From contig NZ_FPCD01000002.1 in the NCBI RefSeq assembly GCF_900116865.1, positions 186,001 through 250,000 of the forward strand: a DNA stretch of 64,000 nt. The letters are read 5' to 3'. The translations under genes were made by a program, and so were the position numbers. Position 1 is the first letter of the stretch. Each line of letters begins with the position of its first letter. Positions 1 through 9,088 of the stretch are shown here, in pieces. The notes beneath the pieces were generated by a model, which saw only the letters and a list, made by a program, of their open reading frames with translations, had not been told where the DNA came from and did no database searches. Source of the DNA: Butyrivibrio sp. M55. Its GTDB lineage: Bacteria; Bacillota; Clostridia; Lachnospirales; Lachnospiraceae.

Positions 1-1047
1 AAATATGACACTGTTAAGTTATGGCAGATCAGACAGGTTCCCGGTGTAAAGGGAGTTATCACAACTCTTTACAACAAGCAGGCCGGTGAGCTCTGGGAGC
101 AGGACGAGATCAAGGCATTAAAGAACGAAGTTGCAGCTGAGAATATGCATATTGCAGGTATCGAGTCTGTTAATGTATCAGATGCCATCAAGGCAGCTAC
201 ACCTGAGAGGGATCAGCATATAGATAATTACATCAAGACACTTGAGAACCTTGGTAAAGAAGATATCCACATGGTATGCTACAACTTCATGCCCGTTTTT
301 GACTGGACAAGAAGTGAGCTTGCCAGAAAGAGACCCGATGGTTCAACGGTTCTTGCTTATACACAGGAAGCAATCGATGCTATCGACCCTGAGAAGATGT
401 TCGAGTCACTTGCAGGTGACACAAACGGAGCTGTTATGCCCGGTTGGGAGCCTGAGCGTATGGAGCACGTTAAGGAGCTCTTTGAACTCTACAAGGGAAT
501 CGATGAAGAGAAGCTTTTCGAGAACATCGTATATTTCTTAAAGGCAATCATGCCCGTATGTAACAAATATGATATCAAGATGGCTATCCATCCCGATGAT
601 CCTGCATGGTCTGTATTCGGACTTCCCAGAATCATCAACAATGAGAAAAACATCCTTAAGCTTATGAAGGCTGTAGACGATGTACACAACGGTGTTACAT
701 TCTGCTCAGGTTCATACGGAACAAGTCTTGAGAACGACCTTCCTCACATGATCAGAGCACTTGAGGGAAGAATTCACTTTGCACACGTTCGTAACCTTAA
801 GTTTATCTCACCTACAAACTTCGAGGAGTCAGCACATCTTTCATCTGACGGAACATTCGATATGTATGAGATAGTTAAGGCTCTTTACGAGACAGGATTT
901 GACGGACCTATCCGTCCCGACCACGGAAGAATGATCTGGGGAGAAGTAGCAATGCCCGGATACGGTCTTTATGACAGAGCACTCGGAGCAACATACATCA
1001 ACGGTCTCTGGGAGGCTATTGAGAAGTCACATCAGCGTGGAATTTAA
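1..1047 (+). CDS. uxuA: Mannonate dehydratase, 5' end outside window
   Basis: UxuA dehydrates D-mannonate to 2-keto-3-deoxygluconate in cytosolic hexuronate catabolism. The frame is open from the first base and encodes 348 residues. The visible N-terminal part (KLWQIRQVPGVKGVITTLY) is typical of UxuA, so only about 10 residues seem to be missing; the first internal Met at base 145 is not the real start. Family signatures seen include MAIHPDDPAW, a CSGSYGTS stretch and the C-terminal RPDHGRMIWGE, which carries metal-binding His and Asp residues. uxuB follows 49 bp downstream on the same strand without a terminator, so the two form an operon for glucuronate-type sugars. Confidence 0.95.
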   Translation, partial: KYDTVKLWQIRQVPGVKGVITTLYNKQAGELWEQDEIKALKNEVAAENMHIAGIESVNVSDAIKAATPERDQHIDNYIKTLENLGKEDIHMVCYNFMPVFDWTRSELARKRPDGSTVLAYTQEAIDAIDPEKMFESLAGDTNGAVMPGWEPERMEHVKELFELYKGIDEEKLFENIVYFLKAIMPVCNKYDIKMAIHPDDPAWSVFGLPRIINNEKNILKLMKAVDDVHNGVTFCSGSYGTSLENDLPHMIRALEGRIHFAHVRNLKFISPTNFEESAHLSSDGTFDMYEIVKALYETGFDGPIRPDHGRMIWGEVAMPGYGLYDRALGATYINGLWEAIEKSHQRGI

Positions 1048-1096
1048 ACATAAGCTTTGTTATATGGGATAAAGGATAAAGCGGAAAGGGTTAACA

Positions 1097-2716
1097 ATGA
1101 AATTAAATGCTAATAGCGTAGCAACAGATAGCACTTGGAAAGAGAAAGGATATTATCTCCCTACTTTTGACAAGGAAGACATGATAAAGAAGACAGTTGA
1201 GGCACCTGAGTGGGTACACTTCGGAGCAGGAAACATCTTCAGAGCTTTTCAGGCTAATCTCGCTCAGAGAATGCTTGATGGCGGAATGAACGACAAGGGA
1301 CTTACAGTAGTAGAGGGATTTGATTATGAGATCATCGAGAAGATGTACAGACCTCATGACAATCTTTCACTTCTTGTTACACTTAAGGCTGACGGTTCTG
1401 TTGAGAAGTCAGTTATTGCCAGCATCGCTGAGTCATGTATTCTTGATTCAAACGATGACAAGGAATTCAGCAGATTAAAAGAGATCTTCAGATGCGATTC
1501 TCTTCAGCTTGCTACTTTCACTATCACAGAGAAGGGATATTCACTTGTAAATCCCGCAGGCGAGCTTCTTGCAGCAGTTAAGGATGATTTTGTAAACGGA
1601 CCTTCTAAGCCTCAGAGCTATATCGGTAAGGTTGCGGCTCTTCTCTATGAGAGATTCCTTGCAGGAGAGAAGAAGATTGCCATGGTGAGCACAGATAACT
1701 GCTCACATAACGGAGACAAGCTTTTTGACGCTGTTCATGCGTTCGCAAAAGAGTGGGCTGCAAACGGCAAGGCAGAGGCAGGATTCGTCTCTTATATCGA
1801 AGATGACAGCAAGGTTAGCTTCCCTTGGTCAATGATAGATAAGATCACACCCAGACCTGACGACTCAGTTAATGAGATTCTTAAGAATGACGGCGTAGAA
1901 GAGCTTGAGCCTGTAGTTACATCAAAGAAGACTTGGGTTGCTCCTTTCGTAAACGCTGAGGAGAGTGAGTACCTCGTAATCGAGGATAAGTTCCCTAATG
2001 GAAGACCCGCTCTTGAGAAGGTTGGTGTTATCTTCACAGAGAAGGAGACAGTAGATAAGGTTGAGCGCATGAAGGTTTGCACATGCCTTAATCCTCTTCA
2101 CACAGCACTTGCTGTATACGGATGCCTCCTTGGTTATGACAAGATTTCAGAAGAGATGAAGGATGAGGAGCTTGTTAAGCTCGTTAAGACTATCGGATAT
2201 GTAGAGGGACTTCCCGTTGTTACAGATCCCGGAGTTATCAAGCCTCAGGAATTCATCGATACAGTAGTAAATGTTAGAATCCCTAACAAGTTCATGCCTG
2301 ATACACCTCAGAGAATTGCAACAGATACATCACAGAAGCTTGCAATCAGATTTGGTGAGACAATCAAGGCTTACATGGCTTCAGATAAGCTCAATGTAGC
2401 AGATCTTAAGTGCATTCCTCTTGTACATGCGGGATGGCTTCGTTACCTCATGGGTGTTGACGATAACGGCAACAGCTTTGAGCCCAGCCCCGATCCGCTT
2501 CTTGAGAAAGCACAGGAATTTGTTAAGGACATCAAGCTTGGTGGAGAGTATGACAAAGAGACTCTTAAGAGCAAGGTTCTTCCTCTTCTTAAGGACGCTA
2601 CAATCTTTGGAACAGATCTTGAAGCAGCAGGCCTTTCAGATATCATCATCGGATATTTCGAGGAGCTTATCGCAGGCACAGGTGCTGTAAGAGAAACTCT
2701 CAAAAAGCACGTTTAA
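1097..2716 (+). CDS. uxuB: Mannitol dehydrogenase family protein, probable fructuronate reductase
   Basis: This 539-residue protein belongs to the long-chain mannitol dehydrogenase family. Next to uxuA it most likely reduces D-fructuronate to D-mannonate with NAD(H). The N-terminal dinucleotide-binding part has VHFGAGNIFRAFQ near residues 41-53. The C-terminal part has the TCLNPLHTALA region around residue 330, where the family's catalytic Lys/Asn/His residues lie. The start has GGAAAGGG about 8 nt upstream. A weak AT-rich hairpin (2723-2753) and the stronger purA hairpin (2777-2804) lie between this gene and the convergent purA. Substrate is inferred from context; mannitol or tagaturonate relatives share the fold. 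Confidence 0.88.
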   Translation: MKLNANSVATDSTWKEKGYYLPTFDKEDMIKKTVEAPEWVHFGAGNIFRAFQANLAQRMLDGGMNDKGLTVVEGFDYEIIEKMYRPHDNLSLLVTLKADGSVEKSVIASIAESCILDSNDDKEFSRLKEIFRCDSLQLATFTITEKGYSLVNPAGELLAAVKDDFVNGPSKPQSYIGKVAALLYERFLAGEKKIAMVSTDNCSHNGDKLFDAVHAFAKEWAANGKAEAGFVSYIEDDSKVSFPWSMIDKITPRPDDSVNEILKNDGVEELEPVVTSKKTWVAPFVNAEESEYLVIEDKFPNGRPALEKVGVIFTEKETVDKVERMKVCTCLNPLHTALAVYGCLLGYDKISEEMKDEELVKLVKTIGYVEGLPVVTDPGVIKPQEFIDTVVNVRIPNKFMPDTPQRIATDTSQKLAIRFGETIKAYMASDKLNVADLKCIPLVHAGWLRYLMGVDDNGNSFEPSPDPLLEKAQEFVKDIKLGGEYDKETLKSKVLPLLKDATIFGTDLEAAGLSDIIIGYFEELIAGTGAVRETLKKHV

Positions 2717-2776
2717 TTTGATAATAAAATACTGAAACAACCGGTACTTTATTATATATTGTATCCCCCACTAAAA

Positions 2777-2804
2777 GAAGCCATCGCTTAATTGCGATGG
2801 CTTC
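2777..2804 (-). terminator. Intrinsic terminator of purA
   Basis: An 11-bp perfect stem (2777-2787 with 2794-2804) encloses a 6-nt loop. Read on the minus strand it is followed by TTTT, so it ends purA. Read on the plus strand the tail is not U-rich, so it would stop uxuB only weakly. Confidence 0.8.
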
Positions 2805-2823
2805 AACCTTTATGCTCATAAGA

Positions 2824-4122
2824 TCAATTCTTTTTAAGAGCGCTCTTTCTATAGATGATATCTGTTCTTGCAGGACCATTACTAACCATTGTGATGGGGT
2901 AACCGATCTGCTCTTCGATAAATTCGATGTACTTTCTGCAATTCTCCGGAAGATCTTCGTAATTCTTGATTCCTCTTATCTCACATTTCCAACCGGGAAG
3001 AGTCTTGTATACGGGCTTTGCTTTGTCGAGAAGATGTGTAACAGGGAATTCTGTTGTAACTTCTCCGTCGATGTCATATCCTACGCATACGGGAATCTCA
3101 TCAAGGTAGCCGAGTACGTCAAGAACTGTGAAAGCAACATCTGTTGTTCCCTGGAGTCTGCAGCCGTACTTACTTGCTACGCAGTCATACCAGCCCACAC
3201 GTCTGGGTCTTCCGGTTGTTGCGCCGTATTCGCCACCGTCACCGCCGCGGTTTCTGAGTTCGTCTGCTTCGTCGCCGAAGAGTTCAGATACGAATGCACC
3301 TGCACCTACAGCTGAAGAATAAGCCTTGGAAACAGTTACAATCTCTTTTATCTCATAAGGAGGGATACCTGCTCCGATAGCACCGTAAGCTGCGAGAGGA
3401 GAAGATGATGTAACCATAGGATAGATTCCGTGGTCGGGATCCTTCATGGTTCCAAGCTGTCCCTCTAAGAGGATTGTCTTTCCTCCCTTAATTGCCTTGT
3501 CGAGGTAGAGAGATACGTTTCCGATGTAAGGCTTAACCTGTTCTCTCCATTCAACTATCTGATTGAAGAGTGCGTCCTTGTCGATAGGCTCTGCGTGATA
3601 GAGATTAACAAGGATAACGTCTTTGATCTGGGCGATTCTGTCGATCTTTTCCTTGATAACACCGTCATCCTGGAAGAATTCGTTGATCTGCCAGCCGATC
3701 TTTGAATATTTATCTGAATAAAAAGGTGCGATTCCTGATTTAGTTGAGCCGAATGACTTTCCTGCAAGTCTTGCTTCCTCAAGAGAATCGAATTGAACGT
3801 GGTAAGGCATCATAACCTGTACTCTGTCTGAGATCATGATCTGAGGAGCGGGAACGCCCTTTGATGTGATCTCGTTAAGTTCGTTCATGAACTTTGTGAT
3901 ATCAAAAGCAACACCGTTTCCGATGATGTTCATTATATTCTGATGGAAAACGCCTGAAGGCATTGTGTGAAGTGCGAACTTACCATAATCGTTAACTATG
4001 GTGTGTCCTGCGTTGGCACCTCCCTGAAAGCGGATTACAACGTCGGCTTTGTCTGCAAGAGTGTCTGTGATCTTGCCCTTTCCTTCGTCGCCCCAGTTAG
4101 CGCCTACGACTGCTTTTACCAT
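2824..4122 (-). CDS. purA: Adenylosuccinate synthetase
   Basis: PurA makes adenylosuccinate from IMP, aspartate and GTP, the first committed step to AMP, in the cytosol. The 432-residue length fits the family. The N-terminal GANWGDEGKGKITD loop (about residues 7-20) holds the IMP and phosphate-binding residues, followed by GGANAGHT with the catalytic His. The usual GAQG segment reads GQLGTMKDPDHG here, a variant rather than a defect. The ATG is preceded by AAGGAGGAA at good spacing. It stands alone on the minus strand, convergent to uxuB and divergent from the chemoreceptor gene. It is not linked to purL, about 7 kb away. Confidence 0.96.
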   Translation of the reverse strand: MVKAVVGANWGDEGKGKITDTLADKADVVIRFQGGANAGHTIVNDYGKFALHTMPSGVFHQNIMNIIGNGVAFDITKFMNELNEITSKGVPAPQIMISDRVQVMMPYHVQFDSLEEARLAGKSFGSTKSGIAPFYSDKYSKIGWQINEFFQDDGVIKEKIDRIAQIKDVILVNLYHAEPIDKDALFNQIVEWREQVKPYIGNVSLYLDKAIKGGKTILLEGQLGTMKDPDHGIYPMVTSSSPLAAYGAIGAGIPPYEIKEIVTVSKAYSSAVGAGAFVSELFGDEADELRNRGGDGGEYGATTGRPRRVGWYDCVASKYGCRLQGTTDVAFTVLDVLGYLDEIPVCVGYDIDGEVTTEFPVTHLLDKAKPVYKTLPGWKCEIRGIKNYEDLPENCRKYIEFIEEQIGYPITMVSNGPARTDIIYRKSALKKN

Positions 4123-4393
4123 TTATTGTTCCTCCTTAATAGAAAACATGATTAAAATCGTACATTAGTATAATAACGGAAAAAGAAATATAAGTAAAAT
4201 CAATATTTTTTATGAATGATATAAGTATTGCTTATTTTTCGAAATTTTATATAAAATTATACAGTTTATTGACGCATTTTCGTTAAAAAAGCGCTACAAT
4301 TATACATATAATCTGTAAGTGGCTGTATATCAGATTAATTCGTACGTCAAAGAGTCGCAAAAGCTCTTTATTCAATAGTATCAGGAGGTCAGT

Positions 4394-6109
4394 ATGGCAA
4401 AATCGATCGACGATAAGAAGAAATTTGGTAATGAGACATTTAAAAATCTTTCTGTAGCGGATAAGCTCAAAAAAGTTTTTTATAAACTTCAGAACAATCT
4501 GGTTCTGGTTTTTATTGTGGTTCTATTGATAGATGCTTTTTCAATATTCAATCTGCACAGTATATATAACATTTACTATGAGCAGAATACGCAGCAGGGC
4601 GAGATTCGTATAACAATCCAGGCTCTTGCAAAGTATTATCTCTGGGCACTTAATGCTGAGGATGATGCCGACCGTGAAGAGCAGATGAACGGGGCTTCCG
4701 AAAAGATCCAGGAATTGAATGACGGACTGGGAACACTGAGCAAAGTTTATAAAGACGATCTTACTACGGTCTATGCGCATATCGCTGATATAGACAATTA
4801 CGGACAGACTCTTAACGGCATGTTTTCATCGGGCGCATCGCACACTGAATTGTATGAATATTATGTAGCTAATGTAAATGAGGCTATCAAGGTAGTTGTA
4901 AAAGATTTTAAGGCGATAGGAATATCTGCCAAAGAACAGGCTCAGAAAGCATATACGGGAGCGCTTACGATAGTTATCATACTTACGATCCTTTCAATGG
5001 CTATCGTTATATATGCAATTCTTTATTCAAATAAGGCAAAAGCTGCACTTGCGGGAGGCATTCTGGAACCTATCAAGGCTCTTTCAGCAGCTGCCAATGA
5101 TATGGCGAAAGGTAAGATTGATATCAAGGTTCCTTCCGATTCAAAGGATGAGCTTGGTAAACTCGCGGACGATATCACATATTCGACCGATGTTATCGCT
5201 GATATTGTAAAAGACATAAGTGATACCCTCGACCGTATGTCTACCGGAGATTTCTCCTGCGGTTCAAAGAACGAGAAGCTTTATATTGGTGACTATGTTC
5301 AGATAAAAGAGGCTTTTAGAAATATTTCAAGTAACTTAAGCCATACACTCCTTGAAGTAAGGAATTCATCGACTCTTGTTTCGGACGGTGCTCTTAATAT
5401 GTCGCAGGGCGCAACGGACCTTGCTGAAGGATCTACGGATCAGGCTGCTGCAGTTGAGGAACTTACAGCATCTGTAAACTCCGTTACCGATCAGACAAGG
5501 CAGCTTGCGGAAGTTGCACAGAGAAGTCATGGCATGGCAGGTGATGTTAAGGATAAGGCAGAAGTCAGTGCCAGAAAGATGCATCTTGTTACTGACGCCA
5601 TGACAAGGATTACCGAAGCATCTGCAGAGATTGAGCAGGTTACAAATACAATTGAAGAGATTGCAAGCCAGACATCGCTTCTTGCCCTCAATGCTTCGAT
5701 AGAGGCTGCAAGAGCTGGCGAAACAGGAAAAGGATTTGCGGTTGTTGCGGACCAGATCGGAAAACTTGCAGATCAGTCAAGTGAAGCTGCAAAGAATACA
5801 CATCAGCTCATTGCAGATACAATGGAAGAGATCAAGAACGGAAATGCGGTTGTTGCCGAGACTACGGATGCGCTTGATGCCATGCAACACAGCGTAGAAG
5901 AGATCACAGACATGATCAAGAATACAGGAAACCTCGCTCAGGCACAGGCTCAGAGCATGGAAGAGATCGATAAGGGAATTGAGATGATCTCAGGCGTAGT
6001 TCAGAAGAACTCCGAGACAGCCGAGCAGTCAAGCGAAGTATCCAAGGAACTTTCGATACAGTCAGAGAGTCTCAACGACCTTATCGGAAGATTTACAATA
6101 AGTGGTTAA
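4394..6109 (+). CDS. Methyl-accepting chemotaxis protein
   Basis: A 571-residue transmembrane chemoreceptor. A basic cytosolic start is followed by a first membrane helix (about 35-53), an extracytoplasmic sensor of roughly 140 residues with four-helix-bundle character, a second helix (about 193-213), a HAMP domain (about 215-270) and a long coiled-coil signalling domain. The kinase-contacting tip ([16 protein letters not shown]) lies near residues 424-439. It would control CheA through CheW, but no che gene is in the window. RBS AGGAGG is 6 nt before the ATG. The 271-bp upstream gap has a small hairpin (4349-4369) and no promoter I can call with confidence. The ligand is unknown. Confidence 0.95.
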   Translation: MAKSIDDKKKFGNETFKNLSVADKLKKVFYKLQNNLVLVFIVVLLIDAFSIFNLHSIYNIYYEQNTQQGEIRITIQALAKYYLWALNAEDDADREEQMNGASEKIQELNDGLGTLSKVYKDDLTTVYAHIADIDNYGQTLNGMFSSGASHTELYEYYVANVNEAIKVVVKDFKAIGISAKEQAQKAYTGALTIVIILTILSMAIVIYAILYSNKAKAALAGGILEPIKALSAAANDMAKGKIDIKVPSDSKDELGKLADDITYSTDVIADIVKDISDTLDRMSTGDFSCGSKNEKLYIGDYVQIKEAFRNISSNLSHTLLEVRNSSTLVSDGALNMSQGATDLAEGSTDQAAAVEELTASVNSVTDQTRQLAEVAQRSHGMAGDVKDKAEVSARKMHLVTDAMTRITEASAEIEQVTNTIEEIASQTSLLALNASIEAARAGETGKGFAVVADQIGKLADQSSEAAKNTHQLIADTMEEIKNGNAVVAETTDALDAMQHSVEEITDMIKNTGNLAQAQAQSMEEIDKGIEMISGVVQKNSETAEQSSEVSKELSIQSESLNDLIGRFTISG

Positions 6110-6144
6110 TTGCATATCCTAAATGTATTTTGGGGTAGTTACAG

Positions 6145-6187
6145 AAAGTCCTTTGCGTAGACTAAGACTCTGCGTGGGGGACTTTTT
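6145..6187 (+). terminator. Possible terminator after the chemoreceptor gene
   Basis: A 7-bp outer stem (6145-6151 with 6179-6185) is followed by a run of T, 35 bp after the stop codon. The interior pairs poorly, so the hairpin is weak. The large inverted repeat just downstream may be the real transcription stop. Confidence 0.4.
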
Positions 6188-6203
6188 CCAATGTGGTGAT
6201 TAC

Positions 6204-6425
6204 GCCTTTCATTACGCCCGGCCGCAAAGGTATACATTCGGAAATGTGCTGTGTACGGCTGCGCAGTGATTTTCATACTTTTATAAAACCCGAAGATGCT
6301 TTCTTTCACGTTGTTCAAAGAAGTCAGCATCTTCGGGTTTTATGAAAGTTGAAAATCATCTTGCTCGTCCGAAGACAGCGCATTTCCGAATGTATACCTT
6401 TGTGGCCGGGCTGTCTATGAAAAGG
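6204..6425. repeat. 222-bp long imperfect inverted repeat in a convergent intergenic gap
   Basis: The left arm (6204-6300) and right arm (6326-6425) are near-complementary over about 95 bp. Pairing includes two uninterrupted blocks, one around 6225-6245 with 6387-6406 and one around 6286-6300 with 6326-6340. The 25-nt centre can itself form a 6-bp stem (6301-6306 with 6317-6322). Either strand's transcript would fold into one very long hairpin. It fills most of the 353-bp gap between the chemoreceptor gene (+) and the acetyltransferase gene (-). It has no convincing reading frame and no clear flanking duplication. It could be a MITE-like element, a bidirectional transcription stop, or a structured RNA source. 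I saw no second copy in the window. Confidence 0.85.
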
Positions 6426-6462
6426 CCGGTAAATTCAAAAAACTTCGAAAAGCGCAGCAATC

Positions 6463-7026
6463 TCACATCTTTTTAATGTTCTTTTCAAACATATCTTTGG
6501 GAAGCAGTATGCGGTAAAAAGACTGATATAAATTCCAGAGTGCGTGAGGGTCTTCGCTTTCTTTTGTGCCCCATCTGAGAATCATAAACGGAACACCGAA
6601 ACATCTCACACGTAGACCGGTGTCGGAGCAGCCGTTTCTTGTATAGAAGCCAAAACGCTTTGTTTGGAGGATTTTGTCGTCTTCATTTTCTGCGTATTCG
6701 GGATTTTCGATTTCGGCAATGATATTCTCGGCATCTTTAAGATAATCAGGAAGTAAGCGGACCATTACACCGCCGGATCCGAGATTTCGTTGCTGCGGAT
6801 ATACGGCGAGATAATCCACAAGATAATCGAGATTGTTTTTTACCAAAAAGGTGTAACCGATGAGCTTAGTTTCATCGAATAATCCAAGCGGCTCATATAT
6901 GCCTTTATCTATTGCTTTGTAGAGAATATCCAGAGGCTTTAGTTCGGCTTTTGGGAAATCTATTACCATTCTTTCTTTATAAACGTTTTCGACTTGTGCG
7001 TTGTTTAGCTTCTCTAAATGTAGCAA
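6463..7026 (-). CDS. GNAT family N-acetyltransferase
   Basis: A 187-residue protein with the acetyl-CoA binding motif of the GNAT fold: the strand DYLAVYPQQ leads into QRNLGSG (residues 79-85), matching the Q/R-x-x-G-x-G pyrophosphate loop. GNAT enzymes move an acetyl group to an amine of a small molecule or protein; the substrate is not predictable here. The start is TTG, chosen because AAGGAG lies 7 nt upstream and no nearby in-frame ATG has a ribosome site. The C-terminal 60 residues are less typical of the family. It is a single gene, convergent with the chemoreceptor across the long inverted repeat. Confidence 0.8.
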   Translation of the reverse strand: MLHLEKLNNAQVENVYKERMVIDFPKAELKPLDILYKAIDKGIYEPLGLFDETKLIGYTFLVKNNLDYLVDYLAVYPQQRNLGSGGVMVRLLPDYLKDAENIIAEIENPEYAENEDDKILQTKRFGFYTRNGCSDTGLRVRCFGVPFMILRWGTKESEDPHALWNLYQSFYRILLPKDMFEKNIKKM

Positions 7027-7171
7027 TTTTGGACTCCTTTTTATCTGAATTGATTTTGAAGGGGGAAACGCATTTTTATGTATTATAATCCTAAATCATA
7101 TAATTAAGATATATACTGTAAGTATAAATGTTTGATAACATATCATAATGAAAGAGAGTTTTTGTGCTTGT

Positions 7172-7200
7172 TTGCTTTTAAGTAAGCTCTCCCGTATAAT
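7172..7200 (+). promoter_or_regulatory. Probable sigma-A promoter of the ArsR-type regulator gene
   Basis: TTGCTT and a consensus TATAAT separated by 17 bp, about 65 bp upstream of the gene starting at 7265. Confidence 0.65.
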
Positions 7201-7264
7201 GTTCGTATTGTAAAACACAATTGATATATCTTATTAAAAGTATATAACTGAAAGGTATATAACT

Positions 7265-8179
7265 ATGATCCATATTCAATCACTGGATGAAGGACTTGCG
7301 CTTTTTAAAGCACTTGGATCTGATATAAGAGTTGAGATAGTAAAGATTCTTGTAGCTGAAGGTAGTTCAAATATGAACGATCTTGCGACGCGTCTTAATA
7401 TCACGAACGGAGCGCTTACAAGCCATATAAAAAAGCTTGAGGAGTGCGGTATCGTGCAGGTTACGTCGGAGACGACGGGACACGGTAATCAGAAGATATG
7501 CTCCGTTCAGCCTGACAATATTCTTATAGATATAAGGGCGCCTAAAAAGAACGAAGCGATTTATGAGACGGATATTAAGGTCGGACATTTTTCTGACTGC
7601 CATATAGAGCCGACTTGCGGTCTTGCTTCGTCTGAGAAGGTTATCGGGGAAGTTGACGACCCAAGGTACTTTGCTCACGGAGAGAGATTTGATGCGGATA
7701 TTCTCTGGTTTACAAGGGGATTTGTTGAATATGACATTCCAAACTTTGTTCCGTTCAATCAGAAGATAGATGAGCTCAGTATCGCAGCCGAGATGTGCTC
7801 AGAGGCACCGGGATATAATAACAATTATCCTTCGGATATCTATTTTTACCTTAATAATACCTTGCTCGGAAAATGGACTTCGCCCGGAGATTTCGGCGAT
7901 GTGAAAGGTCTTTTCACCCCTGATTGGTGGTTCCCGCTGTGGAATCAGTACGGCCTTCTTAAGATGCTTGTCATAAATCACGAGGGCGTTTTTATAGACG
8001 GACAGAAGCTTTCGGATGTTACGGTTGACGATCTTAAGCTGAGCCATAAAACACCGCTTAAGCTAAGGCTCGAGGTTCCGGAGAATGCGGAGCACGTCGG
8101 AGGTCTTACGATATTCGGTAAGGGCTTTGGAAACTACAACCGTGATATAAATGTCAAAATGAAGTACAGTAATATATAG
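7265..8179 (+). CDS. ArsR-type winged-helix regulator with large C-terminal domain
   Basis: A 304-residue DNA-binding protein. Residues about 10-75 form an ArsR-like winged helix (FKALGSDIRVEIVKIL, then NMNDLATRLNITNGALTSHIKKL as the recognition region). The remaining 220 residues form a separate domain rich in Trp, Gly and aromatic residues (WFTRGFVEYDIPN, WTSPGDFGD, TPDWWFPLWNQYG). It looks beta-rich and may bind a ligand, but I cannot name it. Most ArsR proteins are only about 100 residues, so this is a fused two-domain type. The metal-binding CxC of classical ArsR proteins is absent from the winged helix. A membrane HAD phosphatase gene follows 15 bp later, probably co-transcribed. Confidence 0.8.
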   Translation: MIHIQSLDEGLALFKALGSDIRVEIVKILVAEGSSNMNDLATRLNITNGALTSHIKKLEECGIVQVTSETTGHGNQKICSVQPDNILIDIRAPKKNEAIYETDIKVGHFSDCHIEPTCGLASSEKVIGEVDDPRYFAHGERFDADILWFTRGFVEYDIPNFVPFNQKIDELSIAAEMCSEAPGYNNNYPSDIYFYLNNTLLGKWTSPGDFGDVKGLFTPDWWFPLWNQYGLLKMLVINHEGVFIDGQKLSDVTVDDLKLSHKTPLKLRLEVPENAEHVGGLTIFGKGFGNYNRDINVKMKYSNI

Positions 8180-8194
8180 AAGGATGGTTTTAAA

Positions 8195-9082
8195 ATGACG
8201 GATAATAACAAGACACCTATGGTAAAAAGAGTGATCGCGATAATCGGAATAATCGCTCTTTTATCGACTTACGTGATTCTCTTTGTGATGGCAATCATCG
8301 GTACGCCGTTTGATTACTTTATGGGCGCTGTTGTGGCTACGGTCGCTATTCCCATTTTTACATGGATCTGCATCTGGGCTTTCAGCAGTATAACCGGAAG
8401 ACATACGATCGCATCGCTTGACCCGCTGACTGCAAATAAGCAGCACGATTCAAGAGGAAACGTTGTGCCTGAGGGCAAGATTGATACGGTTGTTTTCGAT
8501 ATCGGAAATGTGCTCACAGACTTTGCTTACATGGATTTTATTGAGAAAAAAGTTTCTGATAAAGAGCTGGCAAAAAGAATCGCAGACGCCTCTGTACACA
8601 CTAAAGAGTGGACGGAATATGACCGCGGCGTTCTTTCTACAGAAGAGATAATTGACGGATTTAAGAAAAACGATCCCGAGATTGCGGATGTGATAGAGAA
8701 GACCTTTGAGGATCTTACAGATATAGTTACCAAGAGGGATAATGCTATTCCTTGGATAAAGTCTCTTCAGGCAGCAGGATATAAGGTGCTGTATCTTTCA
8801 AACTTTTCATGGCAGGTTCTTGAAGCTTGTCCCGATGCAATGGCATTTATCGATGAGACTGACGGTGGAATCTTAAGCTACAGAGATAAGGTCGTAAAGC
8901 CCGATCATGCTATATATAACCTGCTTGCTGAGCGCTACAATCTTGTTCCGGAAAAGACTGTGTTCATCGATGATACCAAGGTAAATATCGATGCGGCAAA
9001 AGAACTTAGCTGGAACGGAATCGTGTACAAGGACTATGCGAGCACCAAAAAAGAACTTGAAGCACTCGGAGTTATATATTAA
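8195..9082 (+). CDS. Membrane-anchored HAD family hydrolase
   Basis: A 295-residue protein with two N-terminal membrane segments (about 13-34 and 40-64) and a cytosolic HAD domain from about residue 95. Motif I is FDIGNVLTD (D102 as the predicted nucleophile), motif II is the LYLSNFS region, and motif IV is VFIDDTKVNIDAA. This places it with HAD-IA phosphatases such as YihX-like enzymes, acting on an unknown phosphorylated substrate. Motif I has Asn where acid/base Asp often stands (DxGNV, as in several HAD-IA members). RBS is AGGATGG. It lies 15 bp after the ArsR-type gene and is convergent with lysR, with only 6 bp between their ends. Confidence 0.85.
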   Translation: MTDNNKTPMVKRVIAIIGIIALLSTYVILFVMAIIGTPFDYFMGAVVATVAIPIFTWICIWAFSSITGRHTIASLDPLTANKQHDSRGNVVPEGKIDTVVFDIGNVLTDFAYMDFIEKKVSDKELAKRIADASVHTKEWTEYDRGVLSTEEIIDGFKKNDPEIADVIEKTFEDLTDIVTKRDNAIPWIKSLQAAGYKVLYLSNFSWQVLEACPDAMAFIDETDGGILSYRDKVVKPDHAIYNLLAERYNLVPEKTVFIDDTKVNIDAAKELSWNGIVYKDYASTKKELEALGVIY

Positions 9083-9088
9083 GGAAGT

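Noticed and set aside
4269..4300. TTGACG and TACAAT as a promoter of the chemoreceptor gene
   Set aside because: The spacer is 20 bp, too long for a normal sigma-A promoter, and no sigma-28 type match was found.
6204..6425. Insertion-sequence remnant
   Set aside because: There is no transposase fragment, and the ends show no clear target-site duplication, so I report it only as an inverted repeat.
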